The position numbers were made by a program, and so were the translations under genes. Below, one piece after another: positions 24,984 through 33,414 of a DNA stretch of 36,123 nucleotides; position 1 is the first letter of the stretch, and each line of letters begins with the position of its first letter. Under the pieces are notes generated by a model. The model was not told where the DNA came from and did not search any database. It worked only from the letters and a program-made list of their open reading frames with translations. Origin of the DNA: Methylococcales symbiont of Iophon sp. n. MRB-2018 (lineage in GTDB: Bacteria > Pseudomonadota > Gammaproteobacteria > Methylococcales > Methylomonadaceae); NCBI GenBank assembly GCA_003666325.1, contig QPIL01000104.1, positions 1 to 36,123 on the forward strand, written 5' to 3'.

Positions 24984-25772
24984 ATGCGTATTATTTCACT
25001 AAATGCCAATGGCATTAGAGCGGCTGAACGAAAAGGATTTTTCTTGTGGATGGCAGAACAAAATGCTGACCTTATTTGCATACAAGAAACAAAGGCACAG
25101 ACCGAGCAATTAGAGGCTAAAGCCTTTTGGCCAGAAGGATATCATTGTTATTATCATGATGCAGAAAAAAAAGGCTATAGCGGTGTCGCACTCTATTGCC
25201 GACAAAAACCAGAAAACGTCATTATCGGTATGGGCAATAATGAATTTGACAGTGAAGGACGCTATATTGAAGCTATTTTTGGCGATTTAAGCGTGATTTC
25301 CTTATATATGCCATCAGGCTCTGCAAAAGAAGAGCGACAACAAGCCAAGTATCGCTGCATGGATTATATGATGCGTAAACTTAAAACCATGAAATCCAGT
25401 AAACAGGATGCAATTATCTGTGGAGACTGGAATATTGCCCATAAAAATGAAGATATTCGCAACTGGAAAGGCAATCAAAAAAATTCAGGTTTTTTACCAG
25501 AAGAACGTGCCTGGCTAGATACTTTATTTGATGATGTCGGTTTTGTGGATGCATTTCGTGAGCTAGATCAACAAGACCACCAATACACTTGGTGGTCAAA
25601 TCGCGGACAAGCGCGCGCCAACAATGTCGGGTGGCGAATTGACTATCAAATATTATCGCCAAACTTTAAAAATAAAGCTAACATTGTATCCACAGAAATA
25701 TACAGAGAGCAGAGCTTTTCCGACCACGCTCCACTCATCATTGATTATGATTACATAATGCCAACAACATGA
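24984..25772 (+). CDS. xthA: Exodeoxyribonuclease III
   Basis: This 262-residue AP endonuclease / 3'-5' exonuclease of base-excision repair begins MRIISLNANGIRAAERKGFF. The catalytic motifs of the endonuclease/exonuclease/phosphatase fold are present: LICIQETKAQ (metal-binding Glu), YSGVALYCR, GDWNIAH (Asp/Asn pair), WWSNRGQARANNVGWRIDYQ and the final SDHAPLIIDY with the catalytic His. The length is normal. It overlaps the next gene by four bases (ATGA), so both are translated from one message. Confidence 0.95.
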   Translation: MRIISLNANGIRAAERKGFFLWMAEQNADLICIQETKAQTEQLEAKAFWPEGYHCYYHDAEKKGYSGVALYCRQKPENVIIGMGNNEFDSEGRYIEAIFGDLSVISLYMPSGSAKEERQQAKYRCMDYMMRKLKTMKSSKQDAIICGDWNIAHKNEDIRNWKGNQKNSGFLPEERAWLDTLFDDVGFVDAFRELDQQDHQYTWWSNRGQARANNVGWRIDYQILSPNFKNKANIVSTEIYREQSFSDHAPLIIDYDYIMPTT

Positions 25773-27322
25773 GTATTACCAACCCAACAAAAAGCGTATT
25801 TACTACATTAGCCGCATTCTCCCATCCTAGAGTCGTTACCATGCTTTTTCTGGGTATTTCAGCCGGCATACCTCTACTTTTGATTTTTTCCTCCCTCAGC
25901 TTATGGCTACGAGAAGCAGGAGTACAGCGAGAAGCTGTCACTTATTTTAGTTGGGCTGCACTGGGTTATTCTTTCAAATTCGTTTGGGCTCCCTTAGTCG
26001 ACAAATTGCCCCTACCCCTATTAAGCAAACTTTTAGGCAGACGACGTGCGTGGCTATTATTATCACAAATAATAGTTATACTTTCTATAGTAGCCATGGC
26101 ATTCGTTGACCCTGCCAAGGACACTTTGACATTAATGGCATGGGCCGCTGTATGCTTAGGTTTCTCATCAGCAACACAAGATATAGTCATTGATGCTTAT
26201 CGTATCGAATCAGCCGACAGTAGTCTTCAAGCATTAATGTCATCCAGCTATATAGCAGGCTATCGAATAGGTATGCTAGTAGCGGGTGCTGGCGCATTAT
26301 TTTTGGCTAGCTATTTTGGCTCTACAACAGAAACTTATGACTACCACGCATGGCAATCAAGCTACCTACTAATCAGTAGCTTTATGCTCATTGGTGTTAT
26401 AACTACTTTAATGGTTGCAGAACCCTCTCCTCAAGTAATCGGTAATAGTTCAAATATCCACAAAGACCATCTTGGTTTTTTATTCCTTTTTATCGCATTA
26501 GTTTCTACCTTTATCGCTTGTTTTTATTACAGCACCGAACTGGCTGAAAAGGCTAAATTAATAGTAAGTACACTAATTTCTAACAAGCCGTTAGTAGGAT
26601 TCATTATTGAGCTTTGCCGGCTAGTTTTAGCATTGATCATCGCTAGCATTATCGGAAAATGTGTCATTCTTTCTGGCATTGTCAAACAGCAAATAGCGGT
26701 TCAAACTTATATGGTGCCGATTCAGGACTTCTTTCAACGATACGGCTACCTGCTTGCATGGCTTTTATTAGCTTTAATTGGCTTATACCGTATTTCAGAT
26801 ATTGTACTCGGTGTTATTTCCAACGTTTTTTATCAAGACTTGGGCTTTACCAAACCTGAAATTGCCAGTGTAGTAAAAAGTTTTGGTTTAGCAATGACGA
26901 TTGCAGGCGGCTTTCTAGGAGGACTATTAGCGGTTCGATTTGGGGTTATGCGCATTCTCTTTCTGGGCGCACTACTCTCGGCTTTAACTAATTTACTTTT
27001 TATGATGCTGGCTCAAGCAGGGCATGATATGTTTATGCTCTACCTTGTTATTTCAGCCGACAACCTTTCTGCTGGCTTAGCTAGTGCAGCCTTTATTGCG
27101 TTTTTATCGAGCCTGACCAATATCTCATTCACCGCCGTGCAATATGCCATTTTCAGCTCATTAATGACACTTCTTCCTAAAATATTAGGCGGCTACTCTG
27201 GCACGCTTGTCGAAACACTCGGCTATTCACAATTCTTTTTAATAACAGCAATCATGGGGATTCCCGTATTACTGCTGATTATTTTGGCAGAAAAATATTT
27301 TCAGCTTGGTAATAAACTCTAA
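25769..27322 (+). CDS. ampG: AmpG-type muropeptide permease (MFS)
   Basis: This 517-residue major-facilitator protein has about 12-14 hydrophobic segments. The N-terminal block MLFLGISAGIPLLLIFSSLS with LWLREAGV, and FKFVWAPLVDKLPLPLLSKL followed by LGRRRAWLLLSQ, match AmpG permeases. These import anhydro-muropeptides for cell-wall recycling and, in some species, beta-lactamase induction. QDIVIDAYRIE is also a family signature. It is coupled to xthA by an ATGA overlap and ends at a bidirectional terminator. The insert between the halves (about residues 225-320) is longer than the minimal MFS fold, as in other AmpG proteins. Confidence 0.9.
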   Translation: MSITNPTKSVFTTLAAFSHPRVVTMLFLGISAGIPLLLIFSSLSLWLREAGVQREAVTYFSWAALGYSFKFVWAPLVDKLPLPLLSKLLGRRRAWLLLSQIIVILSIVAMAFVDPAKDTLTLMAWAAVCLGFSSATQDIVIDAYRIESADSSLQALMSSSYIAGYRIGMLVAGAGALFLASYFGSTTETYDYHAWQSSYLLISSFMLIGVITTLMVAEPSPQVIGNSSNIHKDHLGFLFLFIALVSTFIACFYYSTELAEKAKLIVSTLISNKPLVGFIIELCRLVLALIIASIIGKCVILSGIVKQQIAVQTYMVPIQDFFQRYGYLLAWLLLALIGLYRISDIVLGVISNVFYQDLGFTKPEIASVVKSFGLAMTIAGGFLGGLLAVRFGVMRILFLGALLSALTNLLFMMLAQAGHDMFMLYLVISADNLSAGLASAAFIAFLSSLTNISFTAVQYAIFSSLMTLLPKILGGYSGTLVETLGYSQFFLITAIMGIPVLLLIILAEKYFQLGNKL

Positions 27323-27367
27323 AAACAGAATTAAACAATCACCCTGTCTACTTTTCTTGATGGCAAT

Positions 27368-27408
27368 AAAAAAGCATCTTTCGGAGCCAACAGAAAGATG
27401 CTTTTTTT
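27368..27408. terminator. Bidirectional terminator between ampG and nhaD
   Basis: AAAAAAGCATCTTTC (27368-27382) pairs perfectly with GAAAGATGCTTTTTT (27393-27407) over a 10-base loop. The A run on one side and T run on the other let it end transcription in both directions. This fits the convergent genes on either side. Confidence 0.92.
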
Positions 27409-27457
27409 AACGCTATATAGAGAAGAGAACTAAGCCATCAAGTGGCTCCAACATCAA

Positions 27458-28867
27458 CTACCCATTAATCAAATAATGCGTCACAACACTGGCAAAATAA
27501 CCTAAGGCAATCACTGGTGTCCATTTAATATGGCTAAAGAAAGTATATTTATGGTTTGATTGACCCATTAAAGCAACGCCTGCCGCAGAACCAACTGACA
27601 ATAATGAACCCCCCGTACCTGCAGTCAGAGTAACCAGCATCCATTGGTACAAATCCATTTCAAGATCCATATTAAGCACCGCAAACATCACCGGTATATT
27701 ATCAACAATGGCAGATATCATACCCACTAGAATGTTAGCCGTTGTATCTCCCAAGCCATCGTACATTGCACCTGAGATCAGTTCTAAATAACCAATATAA
27801 CCTAAACCACCTACCGCAAAAACAACACCAAAGAAGAACAACAATGTATCCCACTCTGCATCGCGTATTTTATTAAATATATCAAACGATTCATTTTGAT
27901 ATAGCTTATTAATACTAAAACCATAAATCATTAATAACGATAGACCCGTCATCATGCCCATAAATGGAGGTAAATGAAAAAACTGTTTAAAACTAACGGC
28001 CAATACAATAGTCAATGCAAACAAAGCACAAATTTGTATGGCTCCGGGTTTAAGATAAACTTGCGCTTCATCTGTGGCTGTTGGTTGAGCGTTGGGTAAA
28101 GCCATATACATAAACGTAGCAGGAATCACATAGTTAACAACAGAGGGAATAAACAATTCAAAAAAATCAAAAAAATCAGCATACCCTGCCTGCCAAACCA
28201 TTAAGGTGGTAATATCACCAAAAGGACTAAAAGCCCCTCCAGCATTAGCAGCAACCACCAAATTAACCAGACCTATAGCAACAAATTTATCATTGCCCTT
28301 ACCCACAGCCAGCACGACTGCACCTACCAACAATGCAGAGGTTAAATTATCTGCCACTGATGATAAAAAGAAAGTGATGATGCCTGTTACCCAAAACAAT
28401 TGTTTATAACTAAATTGTTTTCTTATCATCCATGATCGCAAAACCTCAAACACATTACGTTCTGCCATCGCGTTAATGTAGGTCATCGCAACCAGCAAAA
28501 ACAGCATCAAGGCAGCATATTCCGCTAAATTATATTCAAAGGCTTCATGCAATTGCTCTATTGAAACACCCTTCTCAGCAGCTAAAATAGCAGCATGTGC
28601 CCAAATAATACCCGCCGCTAGAATTACGGGTTTGGATTTGCGCAAACCGGTAAATTCTTCAGCCATAACAAAGCCGTATGCGATAATAAAAATTAGAACG
28701 GTGTAAATCCCTCTTTCTGTCCCAGTGAGACCTAAATTTTTAAAATCCTCATCGTATACCTCTGCCATTGCCAGTTCTGGTACCAATAAAAAGCCTGAAA
28801 AAATCAAAATCAAACCTAACAAAATAACCTCCAATAAATAATAAATACAATATAGAGACCTCAGCAT
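27458..28867 (-). CDS. nhaD: Na+/H+ antiporter NhaD
   Basis: This 469-residue inner-membrane protein of the ion-transporter superfamily exports Na+ (or Li+) in exchange for H+. There are about 11-13 hydrophobic segments after an N-terminal hydrophobic leader. Characteristic blocks are SSVADNLTSALLVGAVVLAV, NLVVAANAGGAFSPFGDITT followed by LMVWQAG, and near the end VDNIPVMFAVL with GTGGSLLSVGSAAGVALMGQ. These are the two re-entrant ion-binding regions. NhaD is common in marine, halophilic and alkaliphilic bacteria, which hints at a salty habitat. It is a single gene, divergent from cysI. Confidence 0.93.
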   Translation of the reverse strand: MLRSLYCIYYLLEVILLGLILIFSGFLLVPELAMAEVYDEDFKNLGLTGTERGIYTVLIFIIAYGFVMAEEFTGLRKSKPVILAAGIIWAHAAILAAEKGVSIEQLHEAFEYNLAEYAALMLFLLVAMTYINAMAERNVFEVLRSWMIRKQFSYKQLFWVTGIITFFLSSVADNLTSALLVGAVVLAVGKGNDKFVAIGLVNLVVAANAGGAFSPFGDITTLMVWQAGYADFFDFFELFIPSVVNYVIPATFMYMALPNAQPTATDEAQVYLKPGAIQICALFALTIVLAVSFKQFFHLPPFMGMMTGLSLLMIYGFSINKLYQNESFDIFNKIRDAEWDTLLFFFGVVFAVGGLGYIGYLELISGAMYDGLGDTTANILVGMISAIVDNIPVMFAVLNMDLEMDLYQWMLVTLTAGTGGSLLSVGSAAGVALMGQSNHKYTFFSHIKWTPVIALGYFASVVTHYLING

Positions 28868-29109
28868 TCATAAACGGATAAAAAAGGCTAGAAGTATTCC
28901 ATCTTTCAGCCAAAATAACGTGCAATAGCTTACTATTACACTTGTATTTTGACTAAAACCTGAAAAATTCTATCGTTTTTCTCTCATCACCAGAGTTATG
29001 CTGAGGTCTCATAAAAATTTTTTCAATGGTACCTTATATAATAATCTTTGTCATTTAAAGCATCTCAGTATATTATTGTCAGACTTGATTTAATAGCTTA
29101 TAAACCATA

Positions 29110-30753
29110 ATGTATCAGTACACAGAAACAGACCAGACCCTGATTGATGAACGGGTTAATCAATATAAAAAACAAACCGAACGCTATTTACAAGGCAAAA
29201 TCGGTGAAGATGAATTCCGCGCATTACGTTTAATGAATGGACTTTATATCCAGACCCATGCACCCATGCTACGCGTTGCTGGTCCTTATGGCTTAATCTC
29301 CTCCAAACAACTTCGTATGCTTGCTCATATTTCAAGAAAATATGATAAATGCTACGCGCACATAACAACCCGCCAAAACATCCAGTTTAACTGGCCTGAG
29401 CTAGAAAATGTCCCAGACATTCTAGCCGATTTGGCTAGCGTACAAATGCACGCGATTCAAACCAGCGGTAACTGCCTGAGAAATACTACAACAGACCCGC
29501 TTGCAGGTGTCTGCACAGATGAAATAGAAGACCCGCGCCCATACTGTGAAATCATTCGTCAATGGACTATATTGCATCCTGAGTTTGCCTATTTACCACG
29601 CAAATTTAAAATTGCCGTCAGCGGATCTGAGCAAGATAGAGCAGCCACTCAACTTCATGATATAGGCCTTTACTTAGTCAAAAATGAAATGGGGGAAACC
29701 GGTTTTAAAATTCTGGTTGGCGGAGGACTGGGTCGCACACCCATTATTGGCAAAGTAATTCGTCCTTTCCTAGAAAAACAACATTTACTTTCTTATCTGG
29801 AAGCCATTCTTCGTGTTTATAATCTGAAAGGCCGACGAGACAATAAATACAAGTCTCGGATAAAAATACTGGTTCGAGAAAGCGGTATAGAACAAATGAG
29901 CAAATGGGTTGAAACAGAATGGCTACAAATCAAAGATGGAATGGAAGTCAGCGAAGATCGCATTAGCAACATGCAGGCTGAGTTTAAGCCGCCTTGGTAT
30001 GAAACTCTGGCAAAACAAGATGCCAGTTTTGAATCTAGCAAAATTGAAAATTCTGCCTTTAATACTTGGATAAACTTAAATACAGTAGCACATAAAATAT
30101 CTGCTTATCGCGCTGTGTATGTATCTTTAAAAGCCCCTAACTCACCTCCCGGTGATATTACTGACAAACAACTGGATGCAGTCGCTGAGCTTGCCGACCA
30201 ATACAGCTTTGGGGAAATCAGAACAACACATCGACAAAACCTAGTACTTGCTGATGTCAAACAAGCAGAACTATTTGCCCTTTGGCAAAAACTGGACAAG
30301 CTATCACTTGCCACGCCAAATATTGGCACTGCCACTGATATGATTTGCTGCCCCGGACTTGATTTCTGTACATTAGCAAATGCAGGATCTATTGGCATTG
30401 CCAAAGAAATCAACGAAGCCCTTGACGACATTGACTATCTTCACGATATTGGTGAATTAAAAATTAATATGTCTGGATGCATGAATGGTTGCGCACATCA
30501 AAGCGTAGGACATATTGGTATTTTAGGAGTCGATAAAAAAGGTGTTGAATGGTATCAGGTCACCCTAGGCGGATCATCCGAAAACGATGCAGCGCTTGGT
30601 AAAAGGCTTGGGCCGGCGGTTGCGAAAAATAAAATTACACAGACCATAGAAACCATTTTGGACGTTTATATAAAACAACGCCAAGATAATGAAATATTTT
30701 TAGATACGGTAAATCGTATTGGTGTAAGCCCATTTAAAGAAGCGGTATATTAA
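29110..30753 (+). CDS. cysI: Sulfite reductase hemoprotein (nitrite/sulfite reductase family)
   Basis: This 547-residue siroheme/4Fe-4S enzyme reduces sulfite to sulfide for cysteine synthesis. Two ferredoxin-like half-domains and siroheme-binding segments are present (ITTRQNIQFNWPEL, NCLRNTTTDPLAGVCTDEI; second half TTHRQNLVLADV). The cluster/siroheme cysteines are Cys414 and Cys420 (CPGLDFC) and Cys457 and Cys461 (CMNGC). The next gene is DUF934, the usual partner in proteobacterial cysI operons, which argues for sulfite rather than nitrite as substrate. No flavoprotein subunit gene is nearby, so the electron donor is unknown. Confidence 0.92.
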   Translation: MYQYTETDQTLIDERVNQYKKQTERYLQGKIGEDEFRALRLMNGLYIQTHAPMLRVAGPYGLISSKQLRMLAHISRKYDKCYAHITTRQNIQFNWPELENVPDILADLASVQMHAIQTSGNCLRNTTTDPLAGVCTDEIEDPRPYCEIIRQWTILHPEFAYLPRKFKIAVSGSEQDRAATQLHDIGLYLVKNEMGETGFKILVGGGLGRTPIIGKVIRPFLEKQHLLSYLEAILRVYNLKGRRDNKYKSRIKILVRESGIEQMSKWVETEWLQIKDGMEVSEDRISNMQAEFKPPWYETLAKQDASFESSKIENSAFNTWINLNTVAHKISAYRAVYVSLKAPNSPPGDITDKQLDAVAELADQYSFGEIRTTHRQNLVLADVKQAELFALWQKLDKLSLATPNIGTATDMICCPGLDFCTLANAGSIGIAKEINEALDDIDYLHDIGELKINMSGCMNGCAHQSVGHIGILGVDKKGVEWYQVTLGGSSENDAALGKRLGPAVAKNKITQTIETILDVYIKQRQDNEIFLDTVNRIGVSPFKEAVY

Positions 30754-30757
30754 GACC

Positions 30758-31210
30758 ATGAAAATAATTAAAGACAAAAAAATTATTGAAGACAACTGGT
30801 CTCACATCACGGATGATGATGCTATTAGTCTAGGGAATATTACTATTTCACTCTCTCGCTGGAATGATGAAAAATCATCGCTGGGTAGCCATGCTGGCAA
30901 AATAGGCATTAGGCTGGCACCCTCTGACATCATTGAAGATATATCAGACGACTTAAATAAAATCCATCTAATTGGGCTTGAATTTCCTGCATTTACTGAT
31001 GGCAGATTATTCTCTCATGCTCGCTTGTTGCGTAGCAGATATGATTTTAAAGATGAAATAAGAGCCATGGGTAACTTTATGCCTGACCAGGTTTTTTACT
31101 TGTCCCGAGTCGGTGTCAATGCCTTTCAACTGAATAATAGTGACGAACTCGAAGCCGCATTATCAACCATGAATGACTTTACTGTTCAATATCAAACGTC
31201 TACTAGCTAA
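30758..31210 (+). CDS. DUF934 protein linked to sulfite reductase
   Basis: This 150-residue DUF934 family protein is recognised by the C-terminal half: GLEFPAFTDGRLFSHARLLR, then FKDEIRAMGNFMPDQVFYLS and RVGVNAFQL. Members lie next to cysI or cysH in proteobacteria and are thought to support assimilatory sulfate reduction; the molecular role is not known. It starts four bases after cysI, so the two are cotranscribed. cysH, often the third gene, is absent: a repeat element begins 28 bases after the stop. Confidence 0.92.
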   Translation: MKIIKDKKIIEDNWSHITDDDAISLGNITISLSRWNDEKSSLGSHAGKIGIRLAPSDIIEDISDDLNKIHLIGLEFPAFTDGRLFSHARLLRSRYDFKDEIRAMGNFMPDQVFYLSRVGVNAFQLNNSDELEAALSTMNDFTVQYQTSTS

Positions 31211-31238
31211 GGCAACGCACAGTAGTCTTTAAAAAGGA

Positions 31239-31756
31239 CTCAGGACTAAAGACTAAAGACTAAAGACGAAAGACGCAAGACGCAAGACTAAAGACTAAAG
31301 ACTAAAGACTAAAGACTAAAGACTAAAGACTAAAGACTAAAGACTAAGGATCTCTTGATTTTTGATTAGTTCTGGTGCGTGGAACGCACCCTACGGATCT
31401 AAAGACTCAAGACTCAAAACTAAAGATTCAAGACTAAAGACTAAAGACTAAAGACTAAAGACTAAAGACTAAAGACTAAAGACTAAAGACTCAGGACTCA
31501 GGACTAAAGTAACTGGAACTTTTGTTACCACATGCAGGAATGACGGAGGGAGTGACGCGGATCTTATACCCTATTCAACAAATAACTCTGAATGAAAGAG
31601 GTTTAGTTGCTCTGTGTTTGGGGTTGATTTTGTTAGTATGTTTTATCAGCAAAACAACCAAGAAATAGCCGTTATTTTACCAAATACTGGTTGATTTGTC
31701 TATGGTTTTTGTTGGTTTTATTATTATAAATCAAGTTGTTATGGTGTTTTTAAGGG
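31239..31756 (+). repeat. Heptamer-tailed repeat element, copy 4
   Basis: The array starts at 31239 with CTCAGGA, mostly CTAAAGA units and a few CGAAAGA/CGCAAGA variants. It is broken at 31351-31398 by a foreign piece and resumes to 31503, ending CTCAGGA CTCAGGA CTAAAGTAACTGGAAC. The body lacks the CGTCATTCC segment, as in copy 3, and ends TTTTTAAGGG at 31756. The inserted piece is flanked by GGATCT on both sides and holds the perfect hairpin GGTGCGT-GGA-ACGCACC (31374-31390). The 42-codon ORF is open at 31540-31668. From 31757 to 31833 I see nothing further. Confidence 0.9.
31540..31668 (+). other. Possible 42-aa small ORF within repeat element copy 4
   Basis: This is the open counterpart of the ORF in copy 1: MTEGVTRILYPIQQ, ITLNERGLVALC, hydrophobic LGLILLVCFI, basic tail SKTTKK. 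Eight codons differ from copy 1, six of them changing the residue, and there are no indels. The ATG has AGGA only one base upstream, too close for normal initiation. It is kept as a candidate because the frame is the same length in two copies. Confidence 0.25.
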
Positions 31757-31833
31757 GGTGGCTACTTATTGATAACCTTCTATTTTTAGTTAGCTTATAA
31801 AGTGATAAGAGGTCTCCCTGTTTAATGGCAGTT

Positions 31834-32406
31834 CTATAATCCCCCCCAAGGTTTAAACAGCCCATCCACATTCACAGCAAACATATCCAATACACGACCA
31901 ACACCTTCATCCACCATGGCAGCAATTGAATCTGATTGGCTGTAAAACGCTGGCATAGGAGGAAAGATAATCGCTCCCATTTCAGTAGCACTCGCCATAT
32001 TACGAATATGTGCTAAATTCAAAGGTGTTTCGCGTGGCATAATCACCACCTTCCGACGCTCCTTTAATGCCACATCAGCAGAACGGGAAATCAAATTATC
32101 ACCAAAGCCATGTGCAACGGCCGACAATGTTTTCATAGAACAAGGCGCAATAATTACACCTTCTGTTTTAAATGAACCACTGGCAATGCTGGCAGCAATG
32201 TCATTAACCCCATGCACTACATCTGCCAATGCATATAATTCAGAACGTTCCATGCCCATTTCATGTTTTAAATTAACCAACCCAGCTGATGAAATTATTA
32301 AATGCGACTCCCACTCGTCCTGCTCACTTAATACTTGCAAAATTCTGATACCATAAATGGCACCAGTTGCACCCGTCATTGCAATGATTATTCTTTTTTT
32401 TTGCAT
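31834..32406 (-). CDS. ubiX: Flavin prenyltransferase UbiX
   Basis: This 190-residue flavoprotein joins dimethylallyl phosphate to FMN, giving the prenyl-FMN cofactor of the decarboxylase UbiD used in ubiquinone synthesis. The FMN-binding start is IIIAMTGATGAIYGIRIL. The middle holds the conserved IIAPCSMKTLSAVAHGFGDN. The phosphate/prenyl-binding block VVIMPRETPLNLAHIRNM is followed by GAIIFPPMPAFYS. The length is normal. It is 28 bases downstream of the iminopeptidase gene and likely in the same transcript. No ubiD lies in the window. Confidence 0.95.
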   Translation of the reverse strand: MQKKRIIIAMTGATGAIYGIRILQVLSEQDEWESHLIISSAGLVNLKHEMGMERSELYALADVVHGVNDIAASIASGSFKTEGVIIAPCSMKTLSAVAHGFGDNLISRSADVALKERRKVVIMPRETPLNLAHIRNMASATEMGAIIFPPMPAFYSQSDSIAAMVDEGVGRVLDMFAVNVDGLFKPWGGL

Positions 32407-32434
32407 CTTGAGAAATTAACTATTAATCAACGCA

Positions 32435-33385
32435 TCATTGTATCAGTTCCAGCATATTATCTGCGGCACCAACCAAAGCATTAATCATTTCTTCCCCACT
32501 CGCAATATGCCCTGAATTTTGTAAAATTTTGAACTGCGCATGAGGTAAAAACTTAGATAAACTAACCGCTGCCTCCATTGGGCAAGCCAGATCATTTCTT
32601 CCATGAACGATAATCACTGGAATATCTTGTAGAACATCACAGCCTTTTAAAACCTGATTTTCTGAAATAAAATATTGATTTTCTGCATAATGCAATTCCA
32701 TTTGAACCTGTTTCATCATTTTCTCAGAAATAAGTAAAGCCTCATCTTCTTGGAAATCAGCCATCAACGCAACCTGCCCTCCCCACTCCATCCAGGCTTT
32801 TGTCACCTGCTTTCTAGTGACTTCATCCTGAGAAAAAGTCGCATCATACAGCTCTTTAATAATATCAAGGCATGGATACTGAGGGACACTATTCATCAAC
32901 TGCTGCCACTTTTCGGGGAATATCATTCCCACACCAGACTCTTTTATAAACCAATCCATATCTTTCTGCCGAGCTAAAAAAATGCCACGAATCACCATAC
33001 CCAATACTTTTTCTTTATGTTGCTGAGCATACAATAAAGTTAAAGTACTACCCCAAGAACCGCCAAATATCAGCCATTTTTTAATATTCAAATGTATCCG
33101 AATATTTTCCATATCCTCAATTAAATACTGTGTAGTATTGTTTTTTAACTCGCCAAAAGGTTGTGATTGCCCACAACCCCGTTGATCCATCAAAATGATA
33201 TGATATTTTTCTGGATTAAAAAAACAGCGGTGATTTGGTTTCGTTCCTGAACAAGGCCCACCATGCAAAAAAATAACAGGGATACCGTGAATATTTCCAG
33301 ATTGTTCTACATAAACTAAATGTTCACTTTCCGTTTTCAAAAAAAAATGCTTAAAAGGCTCTATATCTGGATAGCGAATTTTCAT
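32435..33385 (-). CDS. pip: Proline iminopeptidase (alpha/beta hydrolase)
   Basis: This 316-residue peptidase (from ATG 33385) removes N-terminal proline from peptides. The start MKIRYPDIEPFKHFFLKT fits the family N-terminus. The oxyanion loop HGGPCSGTKP replaces the more usual HGGPGGG. The nucleophile elbow is GGSWGSTLTLLYA, with Asp in GRNDLACP and the catalytic His in NSGHIAS. A GTG at 33418 overlaps the stop of the upstream oligosaccharyltransferase gene as GTGA and would add 11 residues. I prefer the ATG by family length, but translational coupling via the GTG is possible. Neither has a ribosome site. Confidence 0.9.
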   Translation of the reverse strand: MKIRYPDIEPFKHFFLKTESEHLVYVEQSGNIHGIPVIFLHGGPCSGTKPNHRCFFNPEKYHIILMDQRGCGQSQPFGELKNNTTQYLIEDMENIRIHLNIKKWLIFGGSWGSTLTLLYAQQHKEKVLGMVIRGIFLARQKDMDWFIKESGVGMIFPEKWQQLMNSVPQYPCLDIIKELYDATFSQDEVTRKQVTKAWMEWGGQVALMADFQEDEALLISEKMMKQVQMELHYAENQYFISENQVLKGCDVLQDIPVIIVHGRNDLACPMEAAVSLSKFLPHAQFKILQNSGHIASGEEMINALVGAADNMLELIQ

Positions 33386-33414
33386 AATAGTTGCAAAAAT
33401 GGGTACTAGATTAT

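Noticed and set aside
28868-29109. A riboswitch or T-box leader upstream of cysI
   Set aside because: The region is AT rich with no conserved SAM-riboswitch or T-box elements; only ordinary promoter-like hexamers are visible.
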